A stretch of 64,000 bases of DNA from Siphonodentalium dalli (taxonomy: Eukaryota; Mollusca; Scaphopoda; Gadilida; Siphonodentaliidae): contig CP136068.1 in the NCBI GenBank assembly GCA_032622095.1, positions 164,317,465 to 164,381,464 of the forward strand, given 5' to 3'. Below are positions 21,405 through 33,549 of the stretch, piece by piece. The first letter of the stretch is position 1; each line of letters starts with the position of its first letter. A program made the position numbers and the translations under genes. Below the pieces are notes generated by a model. That model saw only the letters and a list, made by a program, of their open reading frames with translations, was not told where the DNA came from and did not search any database.

Positions 21405-23722
21405 GTGACCGTAGTCCAAGTCTTCTCGTACTAATGTGGCGGTGATATATTTACATGTAAAGGTAAATAATGCATTAAATGTAGGATTTTAATAATATCT
21501 GCATGTGCATGTCTTACTAACTCTTTAACACTTAATTAGTCCGTAATTAATCTTAACTGCACTTCACTATCCCTCATAAACAAATCGTATTGCTTTAATA
21601 TTTAGTTTCGCGCTAAAACCTAAGTCAGCCCAATACTTTTAATTGGGATGGGTTGGTTTAACCGCGAAATGTCAGTTGGTTTTCATTGTTGAAATCTAGG
21701 TGCTGTGTTTTCAACAAACTCTTATAAACAGTTCAATAATGGAACTAAAGTTCTATTATGGTTTGCTAAACTATTCTACAAGTACAAGGAGACATCCAGA
21801 CTCAAAACTCATCGTTTAGGTATGTTCAATGTACTTTTATGTTCGTTTCAATGTTATATATTTTAACCCATTTTTCCTATTGTCGTCAATAGAGATCCAC
21901 TTGTGATTCTCCATAATTGGAATATGTCCGTTTTATAATTATGGATAGTTCACTTTATAATATGGTAAACTATAATTAATTCTCATTTAATTGCATATTT
22001 ATAGTTATAACATATTCATCTATACTTTGTGTTTGTGAAACTTCAAGAAGTAGTAGTTTGTAGAAAGTCTGACAGGAGCATTAATATATCCCTTATATGT
22101 GTATAGGTTATTCTATATAACTAGTAGTATGATTGTGCAAGGGTGTATTATGTCTGTATGTTGGGAGGTATACCTCTTCCCTTAATCTATAAATTAGGAT
22201 TTGTTTATTTATGTTTGTAGAGTCTACATAGACATAATTATCTACATATCTACATCTATACATATCTACAAAGATTGATGATAAAGTATTGTTGGAGTTG
22301 AGAATGTGATGATGAGTTTATTGATGAAAATATAGATAGAGATATAAAGTAATGTATTGAACTGTATTACTCCCAGCACATAATGTTAACTAAGAGAGCA
22401 CCAGCCCAAAATGATGACTAAGCTACGAGTTGGTTGAGATGGAAAGAAAGGCGTAGACTTTATATATAATGTTATTTGAACCTTGAGATAAATGTATATG
22501 ATTCCATGGAACTATCTCGTGAATAATAACTGAGTTAGCCGGACATCCGTGGAGTTATACTAAAACCGGCTAAGATATTGGGATGGAGGTGCCGGTCTTT
22601 AGTCCGAGTTCCAGGCCCATGCATTCTTATGACACGACTTAAGCGTTAGTGACCCGCTCAAATAAAACCACAATTATATGAAATAAAATATCACAATTGC
22701 GACAATAAACGGATATTTTCCGCAGAAGACATGCTATTTTATCTGAAACCCACATCAGTTGTGAATTTAAAACGGTAATTTAATGCGAAAAGAGACATTT
22801 ACCTCAATGTTTACAATTTTTTTAAAGTATGCGAACTCGGTTGACCTCGCGAACTGTGTTCGGCATTTTCCGTTGAAAATATTCCGTAGATTTTGGACAA
22901 CAACGCAAATTACGATGAATTCTCCATTGTAATCGTAATTATGTGTGTCAATAAATAAAATAATAAATAGATTAATTAAACATTGGAGATATAAATGTAA
23001 TACACTAAATAAATGAACCTTAAGTTTGAAAAGTCCCACTAAAACGGAAGAACTATATTTCGACACTGTGTGATTCGGTTCTCCGATTATTTTATCAACA
23101 CAGATGTCAAAATGCACATCACACGCATGGCAACTTGGCAAGTCAGACACAAGAGTTCTAATTTGCTCCAATTTTGACAAGTTGCTTGCGAAAATTGTCA
23201 ACAAAACTACCGTTCTGATCCTCCATTATGTCATTAAGTTTTTAGTGCGGGAATTGTTCTGAAAGCACATAGAAAACTGGACTTTCGGGCGATCGGTTTT
23301 CGCCATTTTTGTTCGGAAAACCCGCGCTATATATAGAAACGGAAAGTAGAATTCCCAGAACAAACAGCGGATTATGCCGGACTTATTCGGACCACTTCGG
23401 CTTTCGGTTAAAACGTAAACAAACAGATAAACAAATCGATGTTTGTGTCAATCAACCGGAATATTCTATGTGTATTTAACATTAAAGTTAGATTATTATA
23501 CACCATTATGACCATAAGATGTAAGCCTTTCCGATGTATATAGCATCATGTATTGATTTGCTAGGTAAATCGAGTAAAATACACCACAAATTCCCGCCAC
23601 AGATCGTGGGCGTAAGTCGTGTCATAGGATTGGTATACAAGCGGTCTTGGACTAAAGACCGGCACCTCCATCCCAATATCTTAGCCGGTTTTAGTACGAG
23701 AAGACTTGGACTAGGGTGACCG
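21405..23722. mobile_element. 2.3-kb element with ~30-bp terminal inverted repeats
   Basis: 'ccaagtcttctcgtacta' preceded by 'gtgaccgtagt' on the left matches the inverted right end ('gtcaccctagt' then the same sequence). A further inverted copy of the right subterminal block ('aaaccggctaagatattggg') lies at about 22560-22610 and faces 23650-23697. It carries no recognised transposase. Confidence 0.6.
22767..23204 (-). CDS. Unidentified open frame, 145 codons
   Basis: I do not recognise this protein. The first ~65 residues look more gene-like, with a CHAC..HFDIC cluster. The rest becomes hydrophobic and AT-driven beyond a possible donor (CTTAAG|gttcat near 23023). Just upstream, a second ATG with a strong context (near 23227) opens a 22-codon frame MEDQNGSFVDNF.. 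in another phase. It lies inside the 21405-23722 element, so it could be a remnant of element or captured host sequence. There is no domain evidence. Confidence 0.2.
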   Translation of the reverse strand: MLTIFASNLSKLEQIRTLVSDLPSCHACDVHFDICVDKIIGEPNHTVSKYSSSVLVGLFKLKVHLFSVLHLYLQCLINLFIILFIDTHNYDYNGEFIVICVVVQNLRNIFNGKCRTQFARSTEFAYFKKIVNIEVNVSFRIKLPF

Positions 23723-23724
23723 GT

Positions 23725-25740
23725 GATCTGTATATATGTTCAACTTGTTTTGGTAGTCATGTTGCTTTGCCATTACTAATTATTTATTTTTTCAGTGTAA
23801 TAACATATGGGAGAGGGGGTACCCTTAAGTGAGTCAGCACTTGTCCTCCAATCCCATTGTATGTATAAACAAATGTATGTGTTATATATCATGTGTTATC
23901 TAAATTTGACAAATATTTGAAATAAATATGTTTAAACTAAACTTTGGTACATTTCCAGCAGTTGGAAATTTCATGCATGACACAACATTAGTTGGACATT
24001 AATTTGACACCATATACATGTATACATAGGTTGGAATTGTTCTCATTGTTTGATTTTTTCAACCAGTAAAGGGGGTGCAAATGGAATTTTGCGAACCTGT
24101 GAGATTGATGTTTGGTTCAATGGGGGGGGGGGGTTGTGCTGCAGTTGGCCGGATATTTGAGGAAACCTCTAGGCACGTCCCTAGAACTTATACGTGTGGG
24201 TACTTAATCAATAAATTGACTGACATTTCCACTATATAGTCCTGAGATCCTACAATAAGCTTTACAATAAGCATTTGCCTTCTTTTCCTTGGATTTGACA
24301 ACAACATCACGTCAGTCATCCCTTTGGAGCAGCCTGGGCTCCGGATACCATCTAGCAGGAGTCCACCATCACCGACGAGGCAATAACACCTGCTGGGACA
24401 TTGCAGCCACCATCAACCTGCATTGTTCCAGGGGACTCAACACCCCCTCGTCTGGATTCCAGCGAAGGAAATAAGAAGAAAATTGTATAAAAAAAATGAT
24501 TCTTCCTTTTTTTTTTTTTTTTTTTATTTATAAATAAAGGCAATAAATTGAGGGGTGAAGGAGTAGACCTTTCGGTCTATTCGACCATCCCGATTCCCGG
24601 GGTAGCCCCCCCCCCAAACACTCCCTATATAAGCTTTACATTTGTGTTTGTGCGATTGGGAGATGCAGTTTACCTGCGATCACAAGACCACAACATTATC
24701 TTCATGAGCAAAGCTTTATTGTCCAACTAATGCCTGTGTTTGTTGTCTATACAGAGACTAATGTGCAAAACGACTGCATTTAACGAAACAAAACATTTTA
24801 AACATGAAATTGCTATAAGACTAGATAGGACATACGTGTATCTGATAACCCATCGATATCATATAATCCTACTATTTCTTGAATAAGAAGAAACATTATA
24901 ATAACGAACAAAGCAGAAGACATATCCATGCAGGTTTACATGACTTCGGTCAATGGTGACGTATCCTCCGAATTTTAAATCGACATGCGTTCGGGCGGTA
25001 TTTTATGGATGGAATTATGAAATGGACATATGAAAGTGACAATAAAATTGACAATGATTTGCTTCGCCATCAACGGATGTGCTCCCCCAGCGTTACTATC
25101 AATAGCGTTATTATTTGGCTAGTTTCAGTAATTTTCTCCCAGTTTACACTCGATAAAACAAATTTGTCTCCGCATTTAAAATTCATTGATATATATCGTT
25201 TATATTCTGCAATAATTTGTACACAAGAGATGGATTCTTATGTTTTATTGTGTTTTTAAACTCCGAGGTGGCGAAATCTCGGTTTGTTTACATGACGAAA
25301 ATTTGAGTCCGTAATCGGAATCGGAATCCGAATCTGGATTACCACGAAATTACGATTACGGTCTGTTCGTTTACTGATTCTGGTCTGTTCGTTTACCGAA
25401 CCAAGTCGTACGGGGACTAATCCATAATATGAATCCAGATTCTGTATCCAGATTCTCACGAAATAACGACTCAGTGGTTAATCTAAAGACCGAGCTCCGA
25501 CCGCCGATGGCATAATTAAGACGTCGCGGCTTCAGCGCGCTCCAGGACATCACCATCATCGAATAAGGGGATTAAGTCGCCATGACTTCTACCCCGTTAA
25601 TATATACATTTATGGCATTGCATTATAGTAATTAAAGTATCTGCAGATAGTACATTACGTGTAGGAACCAAGTCTGGTTGTAGACGCACTGGTCCAGGTG
25701 CTATACTACGGCCGAGTAACTTTATAACCCTGTGGTGACT
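23725..25740. other. Intergenic repeats, no gene recognised
   Basis: The segment 23945-24160 (aaatttcatgcatgac.caacattagttg, ggttggaa.tgtt) matches 60950-61350, so it is a dispersed repeat. At 24289-24475 a higher-GC stretch has 61- and 63-codon frames on opposite strands without recognisable features. 25290-25460 holds 'gaatccgaatctggatt' motifs. Confidence 0.45.
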
Positions 25741-25741
25741 C

Positions 25742-25850
25742 CAGTAGCGTCCTTTAACGTGCACACACCGAGGCGTGTACACGGGTCAGCCATTAATGTC
25801 AGCGCTCGATCGGACAGCGTACTGCACACATGCACGACAATATACCTGGA
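25742..25850 (-). mobile_element. SINE tail fragment, inverted
   Basis: Its reverse complement (aatggctgacccgtgtacac and gtgtgtgcacgttaaaggac) matches the 3' half of the SINE at 25915-26225. The two copies face each other about 60 bp apart. Confidence 0.7.
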
Positions 25851-25914
25851 CAAGATTAGTGTTGTAATGGGGGGGAGTCGGCATTTTGCATTCGGATCTT
25901 TATTCAGTGATCTC

Positions 25915-26225
25915 GAGTGTGATGGCCGAGTGGTTAGCGTGTTCGACTAGTGGCCAGAGGTTTCGTTTGGACCCTGGATCGATTCACCTCGATCCTCGAC
26001 AAAACAAAAGTCGGGAGTTCTGAGCGTGCCTATATATATAAAGTACCGTGTATGCTTGCCGAGGTGTCGTTAAGCGGTAATCCTCTCCCGCCCGGTGTCA
26101 CGCACGGGGATGATACTGGTTTGTTCACGCCGTCCCATCGGATGGGGACGTAAATGGCTGACCCGTGTACAACCATGTGTGCACGATAAAGAACCCTACT
26201 GTGGGCAACGATCCACGGGTTAATA
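25915..26225 (+). mobile_element. tRNA-derived SINE
   Basis: 'gatggccgagtggttagcg' at 25920 fits an RNA polymerase III A box in a tRNA-like (Ser/Leu type) head. 'ggatcgattcacc' about 55 bases on fits a B box with two mismatches. A conserved-looking tail follows: cgtcccatcggatggggacg, aaatggctgacccgtgt, gcacgataaagaaccct. I have not assigned a SINE family. Confidence 0.75.
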
Positions 26226-27044
26226 GCAAAATTTCCTGTCAAAATTCCTCCCTTCGGGGCAGGGGGGAGTCGGAAAATATGTGCAGGCACGTATGCTTAT
26301 TTTTTACTTTCGACCCTTGTTGGGACCCACCCACCCCCGGGTCCAAATTTTTTTCCGTTTTCGGCAGTTTTTTCCTACCATATTTGGACATCCACACCCT
26401 TTTAACACTAACACAGAGATTTGCGGGGGGGGGGGAATTCACTGTAAACAGCTGGATATGAATTTCTGTGCATACTATTTGTCATGAATGTTAACATTGA
26501 CACGTAAATAGGAACGCGTCATTTTGAGGTCATTCGGCCAAAAAAAACATGGCTACCAGCGGCCATCTTGGATTTCAAAATTTGCAACAAAATACAACAC
26601 GATATTATAACTGCCTGCACTGCAGTCAGTTTAGCAGTTAGAATTACATTATTTGTCTTATTCTAAGGTGTTTTAAGCCAAACTCATTGCAAAAACAGTC
26701 AAAAAACATGCATGAAAAATATTTTTGAGTAGGGAAGAAAAAAAAATTGTCCCATCGACCACCCACCCATCCCGGCATGCGTGCCCGGAAATTTTTTTGA
26801 TAGTTGATAGACATTTTCAGGTGACAGTGTAATAGAGTTATCTCTCCTCGGCGATGGTGGTGGAACACACTCAGATGTGGTATGTATATAGTGTATATAT
26901 AAGTGGTGGAGAGGTTGAAAAGGACATTTCCGATATTTGTGTGGTATGGTGGTGGATTACAGCATAAGTTGTCCTCCAGGACTGATCGAAGGAATAATAA
27001 AAAAGAAAAAGTAATGAGACTTTTCAGCCTGACAAATGCGATCC

Positions 27045-27225
27045 CCGATCCGTTAGCACGAGAGACCAATACGCTACCTATCGGCTACCTACTAGTTGTA
27101 TTTCTGGTCCCAGAACATGTTCTCAGTTCTTTAAACGCCTTCACATAATTTGCCGCTACAACATGTTCAGGTAAAGCGTTCCATTCGGTAATAACTCTTT
27201 CGCTGAAGAAGTGTTCACGTACACA
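27045..27225 (-). pseudogene. LINE reverse transcriptase 3'-end fragment
   Basis: The minus-strand translation contains HFFSERVITEWNALPEHVV and AFKELR, the typical C-terminal end of non-LTR retrotransposon polymerases (HFF..RV...WN.LP..VV...). It is a short remnant from a lineage different from the plus-strand LINE next to it. Confidence 0.75.
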
Positions 27226-27607
27226 CCTTTAGTTGCTTCACACCGACCAATCGTTTCTGCGCTGTGGCGGGTCTATGTCCGCTGTGCTGGAGCATTACAT
27301 AAATAGTGGTGCCAACAGATATACGCTTCTTCAAATGAAAGTCCTCAATAAAGCCCAACGCTATAGAACTCAGTATAAACAAACCATCTCGGATGTACTA
27401 ATCCATTCATGCAAAATCCGCAATATCGACCGTCTAGCAAGACTAACAATAATATCAAAATGTAGGGTAGCGGACTCACGCCCTACATATGACTCCTTGG
27501 GCGCTGATGAATGTCCTCGGGCGGCATAGATACGCTTGTCGTGGCCGTAGTATAAGCCATTGAGTAATTATCTCCATCAAACAACCAACTAACCTGCTAA
27601 CATTGTA

Positions 27608-28930
27608 AACTTATTTAACCCACCGTCAGCAACGAGTAGTCTTAGACAGTGCTAATTCAGAATGGAACCACGTGACAGCCGGTGTCCCCCAGGGATTATT
27701 ACTCGGACCCCTTCTATTCTTAATCTACATCAATGATATAGCTGAACATATTACTTGTCACATTCGGCTTTTTGCAGATGACACATCAATGTTTTTAACC
27801 ATAGAAGACCCAAATCGAGCAGCAGATTTAATTAACAGTGATATTGCGAAGTTGGTTGAATGGTCGAATCGTTGGCTTGTTACTTTTAATGAAATAAAAA
27901 CCGAATCTCTTCTTATTTCCCGGAAAACAAATCCCCCTGATCACCCACCTCTTATTATGGCAAATTGTATTATCGAGGAAGTTAAGTCTCATTGACATCT
28001 TGGTCTCACATTTAATAATACGGGTACGTGGGCAGCGCATATTGACGACATCACTTATAAAGCATGGAATAGAGTTAACATAATGAGGAAATACAAATAC
28101 ATGTTATCTAGAAACACCCTTCATTTTGTATTTATTCGTCCAGTATTGGAATATGCTGCGCCTGTGTGGGACAACTGTGGCATAACATTGAGCGATCGAA
28201 TTGAAAAGATACAACACGAAGCGGCTAGAATAGTATCAGGAGCGACAAGAAGTATTAATGCTAACAATATAATATCTTATCTTGGCTGGGAGACTTTGGC
28301 GGATAGACGGAAAAAATTCAAGTTACACCAATTTTACAAAATGTTTCATCGATCATCACCCCAGTATCTCCATACCCTTGTTAATCACGAGAACCCAGGA
28401 GCAGAACGATACTCTTTCAGAAAAACTTCACCAGACCCCCTCGCTCAGATCTCTCCTTATACATGGATACTTTTCTGCCATCAGCGACCAGATTATGGAA
28501 TGACTTGACCCCTGAACTGAAACAAGCGGAATCCCTCGAAGTATTTAAATCGCGACTAGATGCAGGTAATCGTCTAAACATGAGAAGAACTCTTCACCTG
28601 AACTTGTGTTCTAATCGAAAAGCCCAAATAATCCACACCCAACTAAGGCTCAAATGTAGTAGTCTTAATAAAGACCTCCACGAGAATCACATAAAAGAAA
28701 GCAACAGGTGCTCATGTGATGACATAGAAAGCGCAGATCACTTTCTTTTAGTCTGCCTTTTATACAACCAAATCAGGGATGAATGCTTTATGCCATTAGA
28801 AACAAAATACAGAGACAGTGTAATACTCTTAAATGGCTCAAATTCTCTTACACTTAGCACCAACCACAAAATATTTAAAGTAACCCAAACTTTCATTACC
28901 AGAAGTGAACGTTTCAGTCCTTTATCATAA
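27608..28930 (+). pseudogene. Non-LTR retrotransposon remnant (reverse transcriptase C-terminal half)
   Basis: The frame starting near 27608 reads ..HRQQRVVLDS.., AGVPQGLLLGPLLFLIYIND and the catalytic FADDT box at about 27775. It then continues after one in-frame stop (about 27994) with RPVLEYAAPVWD and IEKIQHEAARIV. A frameshift near 28450 moves to the frame with LPSATRLWNDLT and a C-terminal Cys/His cluster (C-S-C..SADHFLLVC) ending at 28930. The order fits CR1/Jockey-like LINE polymerases. The endonuclease and first half of the polymerase are missing, so it is 5'-truncated and dead. Confidence 0.88.
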
Positions 28931-31094
28931 GATGTAGAATCATATCAGTACTGAATAAAACTTTGGCCAAATACGTCCACTTAATCAAGTAGCATAGTTG
29001 CCCGATTCAGTGAATTTCCGTTAAATTTGCGTTAAGTGTCAATCATCATGAAAAACAAAGTTATAAAGATCTATAAAGATAGATATATTTGAGAATACTT
29101 GTAAACAAGTCATGAAAAACAAAGATAGATATATTTGAGAATACTTGTAAACACACAGCAGTAGTAACTCACCCTCTGTCCCACTCCTTCCATCTCTTCT
29201 GCCTCAACTTAATGTTAGTAACTTGTTATTTTCATTCCCCCCAACCTGTTCTCTTTAACTCAGCCTCTAGCCATACGCTCCTTCTACATACTATTCTGCA
29301 TGCTTTTCTTTTCCGAGGAGATAACTTCAAATAAGCGGTGATCCTCTTCACCCTCCTTTTCTTCTAACCTGTCATTTAATTTAACTCATATTGTTCAATG
29401 TCTTATTTCATGTATACATGTATTAATTGAGGGTAGAAATAAATATTGTTTACACAAACCTTGTAAACTCATTACACTGAACAACAAATACAAAACCTTA
29501 ACACAAAACAACTACATATACAAATTTGAAAATACATGCTTTCACCCGCGCCTGTGCTTATGGGAAGACGGTGGGACACAACAATCAGAAACACCTCTTG
29601 GCACTCCAAACCTTCAGAGACACACCAACCAACACAGTTTGGCCTCATCTGCATCCTCGTCTGCGCCGCACCACACAACCAGACCAACGGGTTCTGACAC
29701 TCGCACAGGAGTGGAAGGCGGGCATTGCACCATCGAGAGTTGAGAAGCCCCAACCGACCTTAAGTCAACCGGCTGGCACTGCACCCTCTTCCTAGAGTTG
29801 AGCGTGTACAGATTTTCACAACTCAAAACAATATATATGTATATCAACACACAAAACTCAAACAGAGAAATCAAGGTAAGTCTTCTCCACCGGTCCTGGT
29901 TCGGAATGGGGGTGGGGCTTTATTTCTTGCTTTGGTGGCATCCACCTCATGCACAGTAGGCAAACACATACTGTGCATGAGCATATATCAATCTCACAAA
30001 CTTTACAAACGCTCTTCAGCGGAATCATGGCATTTAAAAGTGGGTTGTAGTAGAGGGCCGACGGCCCTTTCAAATCTTCCCGGGTATCATCCCAAACTCC
30101 AAACCTATAAAAACCGTCTCCGGTCTCGCTACTACATGTAGTACTCTCTTCGGTGAGAGCAGCGAGATTGGAGACGGTTGTGGCGTCTATAAGAGACACG
30201 TACCGCTGGTAGAGATTGGATTCGTATATACGTTTTAAATAGCAAAGACGATGGACACTGATACATGCTATGTTGCATGGACGTAAATATTTCCAATTCC
30301 GTCGTGTTTCATTCAAGAAAATGTTACAACAACGTACACTATACATGTATATAACGCTAAACATGTAGATGCCAGGTAGACATATTCCATTGAATTTGTG
30401 TTAAGTTAATATAAATGTGTACATATGATTTCTTAAGTTCAGATATCTCTATGAGTTAATCTCACTATCTCTGGGTTAATTTTTGGAAACCATAGCTTAG
30501 AAGCCATTATTGTCCTCATATACCTATCAAAACAATATACGCAGGTTGTTTACACGGTAACCAGTCGGCTAATCACACCTCACACTTCAGATATAATTAT
30601 AAGCAGTGCAATGATTATCTGAGATCATATGATATCGTGCTCCGGTCGCTCGACGGGAAGATCCAAAGAACAAGAACGGACAGCGACTATGTCCCAGAAA
30701 GAAACAACTGCAGCAAACAAACAAAAACAAGAAAAAGACAAGGAAAAAAACAAACATAATGTCTAGAGCATTTTCAGCATTTCGTCAATTTAATGATATG
30801 TATTATCCCTTGGGCCGAGCCAGCCCGGGGTGAGCTGGCTCGGGACGCCCTGGCCCAGGTCGATTGGACCGAGTCGGTTGGCCCTGCCCAGGACGAGCTG
30901 GCCCGTTTCCATTCCACCTATTCAAGACCAGATTGAGATAATTATGTATGCCAAAGTCAACATGACGAAATAACAGAAAATATTAGGAATAAGAGGAAAG
31001 TTGCCATACTTCCAAATATATGCATATGGCCTATATGCGAGGAGACTAATTTTTGTACATGCAGCCACAACAAAATCGAATATGAGTGCTCGGT
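28931..31094. other. Intergenic, no gene recognised
   Basis: A short direct repeat (gatagatatatttgagaatac) occurs at 29076 and 29125. A GC-rich piece at 29530-29790 has opposing open frames without known features. 30040-30180 is partly palindromic (gccgacggccc; accgtctccggtctcgct versus agcgagattggagacggt). 30815-30910 is a GC-rich cluster of 'gagctggc' and 'gccagc' inverted motifs. Confidence 0.4.
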
Positions 31095-32115
31095 TATGGG
31101 AGGCCAAATTCACATTTAATAATTAATTGCGCTTTGCGCTTAAGCGCAATTGATTGCGTTAAGAGCAAATAATTACGCTTAAGCGCAATTAATTACGCTT
31201 AATTTAAGCGCAATTGATTATCATTATCGCAATTAATTGCGCTTAAGCGTAATTATTTGCACTTAAGTGCAATCAATTGCGCTTAAGCGCAATTGATGTT
31301 TATATGTAACTAAACACCCCTGGTGAATAAATAGGTTTATCCATTAACTCAGGACTATTGACATATCACCTCTTGTTTTGGATGGGTAGGGAGCTAGCCC
31401 AACTTGTTTTTATCAAAATGGCTGACTCGCAATAGTATTACCTTCTGTTAACGTCGGGGCGACTCGTAATAGCATTATATTATCTTCTGTATTAGTTGGG
31501 GCTATACTCGCAGTAGCATTACCTTCTATATTAGTTGGGGCGACTTTGATTTTCTTCAATTTTCCAGTATACAGGCACACCTACATGTATAAGCTTAAGG
31601 AATGAGACACCAATTTTTAGGCAGAGGTGCTGATAATATGAAAATAGGGTTTTTGCAGCTGGTTTTCCCCCCGCTGATTTTTCGTCAATAAGTAAACCAT
31701 ATGAGATAAGCAAGCCCTCATGAAGTGACACCACATGCATGCTATATGACCATAGTGGCCCAAATCTGTGCAAAAAATACTTAAAAACAATTATATAAAA
31801 AAATACTTGAGTTCCGGAAAGGAGACATCAATTCTTTGGATATATATGGATTCTGATAATATGTAATAGGGATGATCATTGTTGTACATATATATTCTCA
31901 CAGTTGACCGTTGAGTACTCAGGCTAATTAAAACAGGTTATAATTAGCCCAATGCTCCTCTTGTGTTGCTAGGTGATACACCAGGTCATGCCAATAGTTT
32001 AGGGGTATATATGTTAGATAGTACAATTACATAGTAGTTACAATTACGCTTAAGCGCAACTAATTGCATTAATTAAAGCGTAATTCATTATTAAATGTGA
32101 ATTTGGCCTCCCATA
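31095..32115. mobile_element. 1021-bp DNA transposon relic with 6-bp target duplication
   Basis: The termini TATGGGAGGCCAAATTCACA and TGTGAATTTGGCCTCCCATA are inverted over about 30 bp. CTCGGT flanks both sides (31089-31094, 32116-32121). Subterminal DNA at 31120-31300 is a dense cluster of palindromic 'gcgcttaagcgc' and 'caattaattgcgc' motifs, with a short cluster at the other end (32040-32090). No transposase is seen. A 6-bp duplication is unusual among common DNA transposon superfamilies. Confidence 0.85.
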
Positions 32116-32121
32116 CTCGGT

Positions 32122-32449
32122 AATACATGTACCGGTATATGTATATTCAGAAGGGCAAGGTAATATTTTCCAATATCATATCGTTGTGTGCTTCCGAGCG
32201 TACATTCCGCGGAATCAACCGAAAGTGCCGAGGTGTCCCATTAGTTTGTTCACTTTGTACCGGTACTTATTTATTATCGCGCCCATTTAACAGAACACCG
32301 GATATAAATTCTTTAACCTATTTCGCGTCTTCATAAACGTAACCATAAACGCGTTGTGAGAAGCCCTATTAGCACATGGGGGATTACCCAAAAAATTTTT
32401 TTTGTTTTCCTCACTTCCATCAACATCACCGCTTTCTTCTGCCAACAAA
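32122..32449 (+). promoter_or_regulatory. Presumed MAEL promoter and 5' UTR
   Basis: This is the stretch between the transposon relic and the MAEL start codon. It is less AT-rich than its surroundings (ttccgcggaatcaaccgaaa, accggtacttatttattatc). No TATA box or defined start site can be proven from sequence. Confidence 0.35.
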
Positions 32450-32578
32450 ATGCCGAAGAAGCCTGTGAGGAATGCATTTTATTTCTACATGAAAGAGTTA
32501 GAGCCTCAGCTGAGGAGAGAAGGCCGAGCATTAAGAGGAATAGAGGATGTCGTACCGATAGCACATCCACGATGGAAA
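32450..32578 (+). CDS. MAEL: Maelstrom (MAEL), exon 1: first half of HMG box
   Basis: ATG at 32450 in the context caaaATGC opens MPKKPVRNAFYFYMKELEPQ and continues RREGRALRGIEDVVPIAHPR-W-K. This matches the start of Maelstrom proteins (RNAYYFFVQEKIPELRR...ADAIPYCSADW in human). Maelstrom acts in germ cells in the piRNA pathway, downstream of PIWI proteins, in transcriptional silencing of transposons. The atypical HMG box binds nucleic acid. The donor TGGAAA|gtaaga at 32578/32579 is phase 0, and 43 codons lie in this exon. The ATG is the natural start because the HMG box begins a few residues later, as in the family. Confidence 0.92.
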
Positions 32579-33549
32579 GTAAGAACGAAAACACCAAAAT
32601 ATCTAGCCTAATTTCGCAGCAGTACACTTATTTTCAAAATAAGTGTCACTTTTAACTCGTCCTCAACCATTTACAATACCCACAATACGAATCAGCCACA
32701 TTCCACTCATCGCGATGATCGCCAGATCGGTCCAACCAAAATTGCCGCAAATGGTCAACATCTAAACGCAGTGATATCACCTAGTCCGTAAACCTGACTT
32801 TTATTATCAGAGCATAGCTCTATAAAAGTCAGGACTGTATATCACTGAAAGCAGTACTCCGTCACCAATATTTGGTATGGACATTTACTCGACTTTTCAC
32901 AAGCGATAACACACACTAAAAAATATTATTTAACAACCAAAACTCCCACATACTTGTAGATCAGAGCTTCTAGTACATTTATAGTGTGTTGTCAATGCAT
33001 GTTTAAGATGTTAGTCGTGTCATTCTTCGCATAAAGCGAGAGCATATTTCTACCGCCTCGAACTTTCAGCCATTTTGTATTTGCAAAAATCCGTCAAAAC
33101 AGTGAATTAGGAATCGGAAACGGAACGAACATAATTGGATTCCGGCTATAACATGTTCTTGTTTGTTTCGAGTTTATTTTCGATTCAAATATTTATAAAC
33201 ATGAGAAATAAACTTAATGATTATATATGTATATATGCATGTAACCATTTCATAATCACCATCGTCATCATCCGACATCAACATATTATTATTAAAATCA
33301 TCATCGCCATGATATCATCATAATATATCATCAAATCAATTTTTTTCAAGGGCGTGGCTAAAGTGCCTTATTAAGTGTCCAAATTATTATTCCAACCTCT
33401 TTCCATCCTAATTGAGTGAGAATTTTCCAAATTGACACCTTAACTTACCAACTGTCGTCAAATTGTAATATAAGGTAGCCATACGGTCACTTATCGGCGT
33501 AGGTAATCGGCTTTAACTAATTGACGACTCTAAGACTATAATATTCAGA

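Noticed and set aside
25915-26000. tRNA-Ser/Leu-like sequence considered as a functional tRNA gene
   Set aside because: No cloverleaf closes and it continues into a SINE tail that also occurs separately at 25742-25850.
30680-30765. 25-codon Lys-rich frame starting MSQKETTAANKQ, considered as a first exon
   Set aside because: It is short, ends in a stop, has no donor that I can justify, and matches nothing known to me.
32331-32627. 98-99 codon frames on both strands over MAEL exon 1
   Set aside because: They are shadows; the frame from 32450 to the donor at 32579 has the HMG-box similarity.
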